This document shows positions 57,337-64,000 of a stretch of DNA of 64,000 nt, one piece after another (within the stretch, counting starts at the first letter, position 1; each line of letters opens with the position of its first letter). Source of the DNA: Plantago major (lineage: Eukaryota > Streptophyta > Magnoliopsida > Lamiales > Plantaginaceae); the NCBI GenBank assembly GCA_026545765.1, contig CM048844.1, positions 49,999,401 to 50,063,400 on the forward strand, given 5' to 3'. The notes beneath the pieces are model-generated. The model was not told where the DNA came from. It saw only the letters and a list, made by a program, of their open reading frames with translations, and did no database searches. A program made the translations under genes and the position numbers.

Positions 57337-57942
57337 AGATCATTTATGAATACTTCAAGCTGTCAGATATCAGAATCGAGCATGCCTGGAAATGGGGAAA
57401 GTATTTGTGGGTCAAGCATTTTGTCAAGAAAAATCCTACCTAAACCTACAAGGAAGTCTGTGGATTTGCCAGAGACACAGAGATGATTGTCAGAACTCTT
57501 CTCTATGACTACTCTGATGATATCAAAAGGTTTGGTGATAGGAAATTTGCAGATTGATCCATGGAGCTGTTTTGAAGACTTGAAGATTTTGAAGACTGGA
57601 AGACTAGTTTATTAGGATGTCTACTTGGAGCTTGGTTACTCCTATTGTCCTAATTTACTATGTATTTTTGTATCTTGCTGACTCAGCTAAATTACATTAT
57701 GTACTAAAGTTATCTGAACTTTCTTTGTAACATATCTGATGAACTTACTCTCAGATATCACTTTCTATAAAAGATAACTTGTCAGCAAAGATCACACCTT
57801 GTGATTTGGTTGATGTTTACTTTCTGCACTTAATTATATGAATTGAAAGATCATAAGAAATGATTAAGTGATGGATTGTTTCCTCACCCAGATTTGTAAT
57901 AGGTCAGATAGTCATCGTTGACTGATCAAAATGGGGAAAATT
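57337..57942 (+). other. Copia-B 3' end with polypurine tract
   Basis: A short degenerate coding tail (YDYSDDIKRFGDRKFAD, to about 57556) continues the accessory region; the rest is non-coding. The polypurine tract ATGGGGAAAATT (57931-57942) abuts the 3' LTR. Confidence 0.65.
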
Positions 57943-59593
57943 TGTTAGGAATATCTGTTTAGATTTTAATCAGCAACCTAATGACTTATCTTAGCTTAGA
58001 AAGGTGGTTAGTACTCTTGGTTCACTTGAACACTGTAAAAGAGGAAACTCACTAAGTATGATAGTCTAGCAAATCTTGTATAGGATGTTAGGTCTCGAAA
58101 TGTAATTTTTATTTTCTAAAGAAGACCAAGAAGAAGACTACCAGCAGGAAAAGTTCAACGGATTTGAAGATTTGAAGACTGCACAAGATTGCTGAAGACA
58201 AAGGTTTTTCAGATACCTATGTCCAGATATCTTGAAGAAACAAGTGTTTCGAAACACAAGTGTTGCAAAATATATCTGAGAATAAAACGTTTCTGAGACG
58301 AGGAAAGTGCCCACAGATATCTACACTCAGATACCTTGGATATAAACTATGTTTCTGAAAAAGAAATATTTTATAACAAAGTTGTTTCAACAAATGGTTT
58401 CTGGAGTTGTGATAATCGATGGCAAAGAACATGCAAAGTTTCAGAAAACTCTGATTGTATAAAGATCTCTGATACCATTTATAGTTCCATTGGCACTACA
58501 GGACAAAATATAGTACAGTGCATTAAATGCGCAGACAGAAATGTCTGAACAAAAATGGTAGATTCTGAAGAAGAAGACAAACCTGCTACAGTACTATATT
58601 CAGATATCAATAGTTTGAATTTGATTTAAGCCTAATGGATACTATTCAAACGGCACTCAAATTCATCTATAAATATCAACACTTAGACTGCTTGAGAACA
58701 CACAGAACACTGAACTTACATTGAATACTGACACACAAGCTCTCTCAAGCAAACTACTTACCTTCAAGCTTTCTGTTGCGACCAAAGCTCTTGATTCTAA
58801 GTAGCACAAAAGTTCTAAGTGTCCTGATCCTTAACAACCATTGTTATCTGTGAAGGAGTTGAACTAAGATTTCATATCTAAGATTCATTTTCTGGAACAC
58901 TTGCAATAGACTTGGGTCAGTAGAGAATAAGATACCATACATTGAAAAGTGTATTAAGTATACTTGATTCATAGAGCTATCTGAATAACTGAATAAGTTA
59001 TTTAAGAAGCTCACCTGACAAACAAACCTAAAACCAACACCATATTCGGCGTGGAGTATAGAAAGTACTTAGTTTGGGAAACTAAGGAATAACTCCAAGG
59101 TTGCTAAGCACATGAAGTACTTAGCTTGGGAAGCTAAGGAATAGCTCAAAAAGGTTTCTGAGTACAGGAAGTACTTGGCTGTGAAAGTCGGGGAATAACT
59201 CAAGGGGAACACTTGGTTGGGAACCTAGTGTATTTAGGAATCAAGAGAAGATATCTGTAAGGTTAACTCATTTATCTGTCTTAGTGGATTCTAGGTCTGA
59301 GAGAGGCCGAAGTGGATTAGTTGAAGGATTACGCCACCTTCAGATACCACTATAAAAAGACTTGTGTTATTTACTTTCTGCAGTTTATTAATTGCTTTAC
59401 TTATCTTGCAAAGTACTTACACACATCTTGCTGAGCACGTGCACTTATCACATAAAAGTCTTCCACTCTCTAAAATTAAGTATCGGATATCTACACAGAT
59501 ATCTGAGAAATTGTGTTTATCGATAAAAGTTTTAAAAGACTATTCACCCCCCCCCCCCTCTAGTCTTTTAATTTGCCGTTATCTAGACCAACA
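57943..59593 (+). repeat. Copia-B 3' LTR (1,651 bp)
   Basis: TGTTAGGAATAT ... TCTAGACCAACA, with the TATA box at 58668-58675. Differences from the 5' LTR are scattered, with a cluster around 58478-58570, and look clearly more numerous than between the Gypsy-B LTRs. A longer C-run (59547-59558) than in the 5' LTR. Confidence 0.95.
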
Positions 59594-59657
59594 TCACAGA
59601 ACATCTATACATGTTCCTAATACTAGCATGCAAAGTTCTGAAAGTATTAAAAGTTTC
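59594..59657 (-). mobile_element. Copia-C, short continuation (integrase)
   Basis: 64 bases of Copia-C between Copia-B and Copia-D. The first five (tcaca) are the target duplication. On the minus strand the frame reads TFNTFRTLHASIRNMYRCS, the segment that normally precedes the SDHG motif of integrase, in phase with 29147 once the duplication is discounted. Confidence 0.75.
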
Positions 59658-60694
59658 TGTTAGAACTTAGGATCCCGGATTGGTACTTGAAACAAGATCA
59701 ATAGACAATGTTGCCAACAATGTTGTTCAACATTGTTTTCAACATAGCAAACAGATGGCAGCGGATGAATAAGAATGAAACTTCTATTACCAAGCCAATA
59801 TATAGAAAAATGTATTGGCAGCGCCGTAGGCAAAATATCTACTGACAGGAAAATTAGATCTAATCAAGTGGGTTTAATACAATCACAAACGATTGATTAA
59901 ACAACCAAAACTAGCCCTAGAAGAACCAACAGTAAAAGCTATTCTAGGTCGATGTTTGAAAGAGTTATTCCAACAATGAATACTCTTAGACAAACTCTAA
60001 AGCTAGCAGAAAACAAGAAGCCTAAACTCTTTTAATAAAATCTCGATTGATCATCAAGAAAGGCTCAATGATTGCTCGGCTGAATCCTTGTATATATACT
60101 TGAGATATCGACAGCTCCCATCCAAGTCGAAAGGCAATAGGATCTCAGCAAAGGCAATTTTCCATGTTCTTGTTTTCTTCAATAATCAGCTAGAAGGAAA
60201 TTCCCATATTAGTGTCTTCTACAAAATATTTCCTTCTTGCTTTCTTCAACAATCTTCTTGAAAGATTCTCTCTTTGATCTCAGCAGGAAGAAACTAACGT
60301 TGTTTCTCTGTATATGGCTGGCTGGAAAATCTTTCCAAGATTATCTCTAGAGAATCTTTTATTTCCTTCTTTCTTTCAAGGTGCCCATAACTTGTCAAAC
60401 TCTTTCCTTCTTTTTAGATTGCATTCCTTATGTCCAAAGCAGCTCAAACTCTTTCCTTATTCCTGCAGAAATTCGAATTGATTGCTTCCAGTCCAAGTCA
60501 TCAGTCCAATTGGCCTGCTTGTTTCTATGTTGTATGCTGTTGTCCGTAATGTTGTTCCAACATTGTATCGGCATTATTTCGCAATGTTGCACAACATTGA
60601 AATCCTGCAGTTCACAAACAACAACAACAAACACAAACATTGAATTGAATCATGAAAGATAAGATTAACTAATCAAGTGCAACTTGCATTTTCA
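59658..60694 (-). repeat. Copia-D 3' LTR (1,037 bp)
   Basis: Plus-strand TGTTAGAACTTAGG ... CTTGCATTTTCA. The inner end is fixed by the polypurine tract (minus TTAAGGGGGAGAT, 60695-60707). It contains several CAATGTTG/CAACATTG words near 59711-59742 and 60549-60600. Confidence 0.75.
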
Positions 60695-60707
60695 ATCTCC
60701 CCCTTAA

Positions 60708-62968
60708 TCTTAGTCTTTCATCAAGCAATAGCATTCCTTTGGGCTCATTGATTCCTTTTGATCCAATAAGCATGTTTGAGCCCAACTTGATATATCCTAC
60801 AAAATATTCATAGAAAAACAACTACAAGCATTGAACCGGTTTTACTTGTGAAGAAAGGTTGAATTACTAAACAAAGTGCACTAAATCGCACTTTCAATCT
60901 CCCCCTTAATTCTGATCTTTCTTCACACAACCTAAAACCAGTTTTTTAGTCAAATCGAACAAGTAGGATTTAAACAAGTCAAGAGGAATCCTTTGTTGGG
61001 AACTGAAAGATAAAGTGCAATCGATCAATGCTGATGGACAATGTTGAGTCAACACAGAACTCAACATTGCTGTAAATATGCACTTTCAAACTCCCTCTTA
61101 TGTCTTTGTCTACTCATCTCCTTTGAACTCATCATGGGCATCATATCATACTTCTTTTGACAATTCCTGCACTCAGTAGTTAGTGAATAAAGACAAACTT
61201 TGTAGAATCGCAGATAAGTCGATAAACAGTAAATGCGCAATGTTGACACAACATTGCGATCAACACCGCACTATTCAATCTCCCCTTTGTCTTTCTTCAC
61301 AAAAACACACTGAACAAACTTGTTACACAAACAAATATAACAGGCATGAAACTACAGAACTCCCCCTCAACATTAGACGAGAGCAATATAACAAAATAAA
61401 GTATGTTAGCTTTTTGTTCAATCTCTTCTCTTCTCCCCCTTTTTTTTTGAGAAGAAAGATATCTCTCAGATTATTCAACCAAGTTCACAGAAGGAGACAA
61501 GACGACATGCAATGAGTTGTGGACTAGGACCTGCAATAAGAACTGTGCAATGTTGGAGAATGATGTTGAAAACATTGAGTTCAACACTGGCAGCCAAGGT
61601 GATAGCAGAAGCAGGAAGAGAATTTGGATCGGCTGGAGGGCAGTAATCAGGAATAGAGGTTGGATTAGCTGAAGAGCAGTGTTAGGATAAGAGTGGATGG
61701 TCATGATGGGTGTTGTTGGGTTTGCCTTAAAAGATCCTCGCAAATATATGTCAATGCTACTGAAGCTGTACAATCTGTTAATAAAAGATTAAAGTTGCAA
61801 GTAAAAGCAGTTATCCGTCAAGTCATAGTAATTAGATAAGCAGATAAACCTAGGAGGTTGACACTAAAAATCTTGATCTTAAATAATGACTTGAAATGCA
61901 AGAACAGGAAAGCAAAAACCCCAAACCCCAATGAAACACCTTAGACCTGAAACACCTCAGACCTACTCCCCCTCAAACCCAAAAACACATAGAAAGGTCA
62001 GATAGAGAAGCACATATAAAAAAGAGCAAATATAAGTCAGAAAGTACTCCAAGGACAGCCAATGATGATGACCAGATGTTGACTCAACATCGATGACAAC
62101 ATCGGGAAATCAGACCACTCTTAATGTAAGTCAGCCAGGAAACCAAGTCTCAAGATGTGCAGATTCGATTAACACCACTGATGCTGCAGGCAAAGACAGA
62201 GAGAGAGAGAAAGGAATACCAAAGAAACACACTCAACATTGCCTCAAAAAGTAAATTGAACAATTAGCATAAGTTTGAGTGGGGGTGACCATGAGACCGT
62301 GAACCATGTCAAATAATTGGAACACGTATGAATCCGCTCCAAAGCCGAAGCCTATGCGGAGTTAGGCAAACACACGTCTCATGGCATAAAATCACTCAAT
62401 TGACCACATTTGGTAATTTGGTACTCAGAAAGTGAACCAGCAGCATTACGAGAATCGGCACTTTTGTGCGTCTCGGTTTCCTGTACAGGTCATCAACCCT
62501 CACGACATATGACACATTGGCCACGTCGATATCTGGATAGTATTTGAAACCTGCCCAACACGATCCTCGACGGAAACACTTCGAGCCCTTTTTATCATAA
62601 TTCATCAGATTTATTAAGCATAAAGGACAGGAGGCAACATCAAGTGTGAGTCAAGGTACGAGTAAAAATAGCCAAAAAACAGCAAAAGTGGGTTTTACAT
62701 AAAGCAAACACACAAGAGACTCGATCCCTTTCAACCTTGATTTCAAATAGCCTTTCAACCCCTAAGCATCACCACTGTAAGCTACAAAGTAGGAACAACC
62801 ATAGACCAGTACAGAAGCACAGAAAGCACATAGACACACACACAAAAAAAATAAAAAAAATCAAAAGGCAGCAAAAAACACATCACTTTTACGCGGCCGG
62901 TGTTCGTGATGTTGAGTCAACCTTGGTTTTAACATCAAGATCACAAAGAGCACAAATCAAGAGATCTC
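60708..62968 (-). other. Copia-D non-coding 3' region
   Basis: No accessory ORF of convincing length. Three further CT-rich runs (CAATCTCCCCCTTAATTC near 60896, CTCCCCCTCAAC near 61360, CTCCCCTTTGTC near 61281) read as extra polypurine tracts. Inverted CAATGTTG/CAACATTG pairs recur throughout. Nothing else recognised. Confidence 0.6.
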
Positions 62969-63952
62969 CTAAGACAAGAATCTCTCACAATCTAATGGTT
63001 TGGTAAAAATATCTGCAAGTTGATTGGTTGTATCTAAGTGTTGTATGACTATTACTTGCAGATTGACCATATCCTTAAGAAAATTATGCCTAATGTCTAT
63101 GTGTTTCATGCGTGAGGGCAAAACAGGCTTCTTAAAATTATTTATGGCACTAAGGTCATCACAGAACATCAACAAGGTATCACATTGTCGACCAAAGTCA
63201 TGCAGCATATTTTTCACCCATATCAATTGAGTAACACAACTCCCAGATGTTACATGTTCAGATTCAACATATGAGAGTGACACATTGTTCTGTTTCTTGA
63301 AATACCATGACATTAAATTAGAATCAAGATAAAAGCAACCTCCACTAGTATATTTTCTATCATCTAGAACACCAAATTGATCGTAATCACTAAATCCCAC
63401 TAGATTAGTGTTTGTATCACATGCATACCATAATCTAAGATTAACAGTTCTTGATATATATATGAAAAATCTTTTAAGAACAATCAGGTGTGGGATTTTA
63501 GGGTTAGACTGATACCTGGCACAAACACACACATAAAACATGATGTGAGGTATGCTGGTTGATAGATATAGAAGGCTGTGAGTCATTGTTCTGTACAATG
63601 TTAGGTCAACATCATCTCCAACATCGATTCTGCTGAGCATAAGACCATTAGCCATAGGAGTGCTGGGTTCACCTATCATGCTCATCTCATGGGTACCGTC
63701 AGATGGAATTTCTGCCTGTGATGTTGAGCTCAATGTTGTGTCATCATTGCTGTCAGCATTGACAATTTCTCCTTGTACACCAGCTGGAGTTCTTGGTTTA
63801 GACACCTTTTCAGGTTCAGTATCAGTTTTCTCAGGAGTAGTGTCTTTAACCTGTTCAGTACCTGCAACAACCTGTTTATTCTTGGGTACAGTGCCTTTCT
63901 GGATAGAGACATCAGAAGAGACAGTTTTGAAAACAGACAATGTTGATGTCAA
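62969..63952 (-). pseudogene. Copia-D linker fused to RNase H, RT core deleted
   Basis: A 327-codon frame. The N-terminal 85 residues are the Thr/Glu/Lys-rich integrase-RT linker (MTSTLSVFKTVSSDVSIQ). It jumps to HEMSMIGEPSTPMANGLML, that is, past the RT core, then LYRTMTHSLLYLSTSIPHI and the RNase H: VGFSDYDQFGVLDDRKYTS, SYVESEHVTSGSCVTQLIW, MFCDDLSAINNF, RMKHIDIRHNFLKD and ADIFTKPLDCERF. There is no YVDD. The long open frame despite the deletion suggests that the deleted form was copied, or that the deletion is recent. Confidence 0.85.
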
Positions 63953-64000
63953 TGTTGACTCAACATTTTTTCATTCATCAGTTTCAGCTCTTCCCAGTGA
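63953..64000 (-). other. Window edge in Copia-D linker
   Basis: The integrase-RT linker continues out of the window; integrase, gag and the 5' LTR of Copia-D are not seen. Confidence 0.6.

Larger units (their letters stand above)
29149..59593 (+). mobile_element. Copia-B: very large Sirevirus-like Copia element, complete with both LTRs, holding nested Gypsy-B
   Basis: Bounded by LTRs of 1,642 and 1,651 bp and by the target duplication tcaca on both sides (29144-29148, 59594-59598). Order: 5' LTR, primer site, gag, protease, integrase, RT, RNase H, a repeat-bearing spacer, then after the nested Gypsy-B a 5-kb accessory gene region, polypurine tract and 3' LTR. Without Gypsy-B and one duplication it measures 15,848 bp, well above ordinary Copia (about 5 kb) but within what Sireviruses reach. 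Stops in gag, a deletion in integrase and a frameshift in RT make it non-autonomous. Confidence 0.93.
59658..64000 (-). mobile_element. Copia-D: 3' part of another Sirevirus-like Copia
   Basis: Minus-strand element inserted in Copia-C: 3' LTR, polypurine tract, about 2.2 kb of non-coding DNA, RNase H, remains of the integrase-RT linker, then the window ends. It is distinct from Copia-A/B and more like Copia-C in layout and LTR start. The flank gtttc (59653-59657) would be its target duplication. Confidence 0.82.

Noticed and set aside
1..64000. CRISPR array, rRNA or tRNA genes, bacterial or viral genomes
   Set aside because: No regularly spaced direct repeats, no rRNA-like or cloverleaf-like sequence noticed; all multi-gene blocks are plant retroelements.

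Overview
The window is nuclear DNA of a flowering plant, most likely a eudicot. The evidence is stacked LTR retrotransposons of plant-specific lineages (Tat-type Ty3/Gypsy with two RNase H domains, and large Sirevirus-like Ty1/Copia), Stowaway-type MITEs, and one host gene with small exons and plant-type GT-AG introns. Everything was read by eye; family names rest on motif recognition, not searches. Nothing bacterial, no CRISPR array and no rRNA or tRNA gene was seen.

Layout. 1-3552: 5' part of a minus-strand Copia element (Copia-A: gag remains, primer binding site, 5' LTR), inserted in the integrase of a minus-strand Tat Gypsy element (Gypsy-A, 3553-10001; its 5' LTR is at 9101-10001). 10002-15044: intergenic DNA with a Stowaway-like MITE, a 735-bp inverted-repeat element carrying a GC-rich passenger, a 1.07-kb dead Copia, an (AAT)n microsatellite and a Harbinger-transposase scrap. 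15045-20594 (minus): the only host gene found, an apparently intact 11-exon gene for a 275-residue secreted or Golgi-type Cys-rich protein homologous to animal SPRING1/C12orf49. 20595-22579: its upstream region, with a 0.29-kb tandem duplication whose second copy holds a hairpin MITE, then a Copia scrap.

22580-64000 is a stack of nested insertions. Element E (LTR 22580-23771) was entered by minus-strand Copia-C (3' LTR 23981-24778). Copia-C's integrase was split by plus-strand Copia-B (29149-59593, duplication tcaca), and Copia-B was split by minus-strand Gypsy-B (37006-51597, duplication agtac). To the right, Copia-C was also entered by minus-strand Copia-D (from 59658), which runs off the window. 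Without Gypsy-B and one copy of its target duplication, Copia-B is 15,848 bp, large for Copia.

The most notable content is extra genes in the retroelements. Copia-B carries a long gene downstream of pol with at least three short phase-0 introns. Copia-C has an ORF of apparently the same domain type at the same place. Gypsy-B carries a gene antisense to its pol with its own TATA box, 5' leader intron, coding intron and poly(A) signal. Two Sirevirus-like families are also peppered with family-specific palindromic words (AGATATCT in Copia-A/B, CAATGTTG/CAACATTG in Copia-D) across LTRs and internal DNA. All retroelement copies have lesions in genes needed for autonomy.
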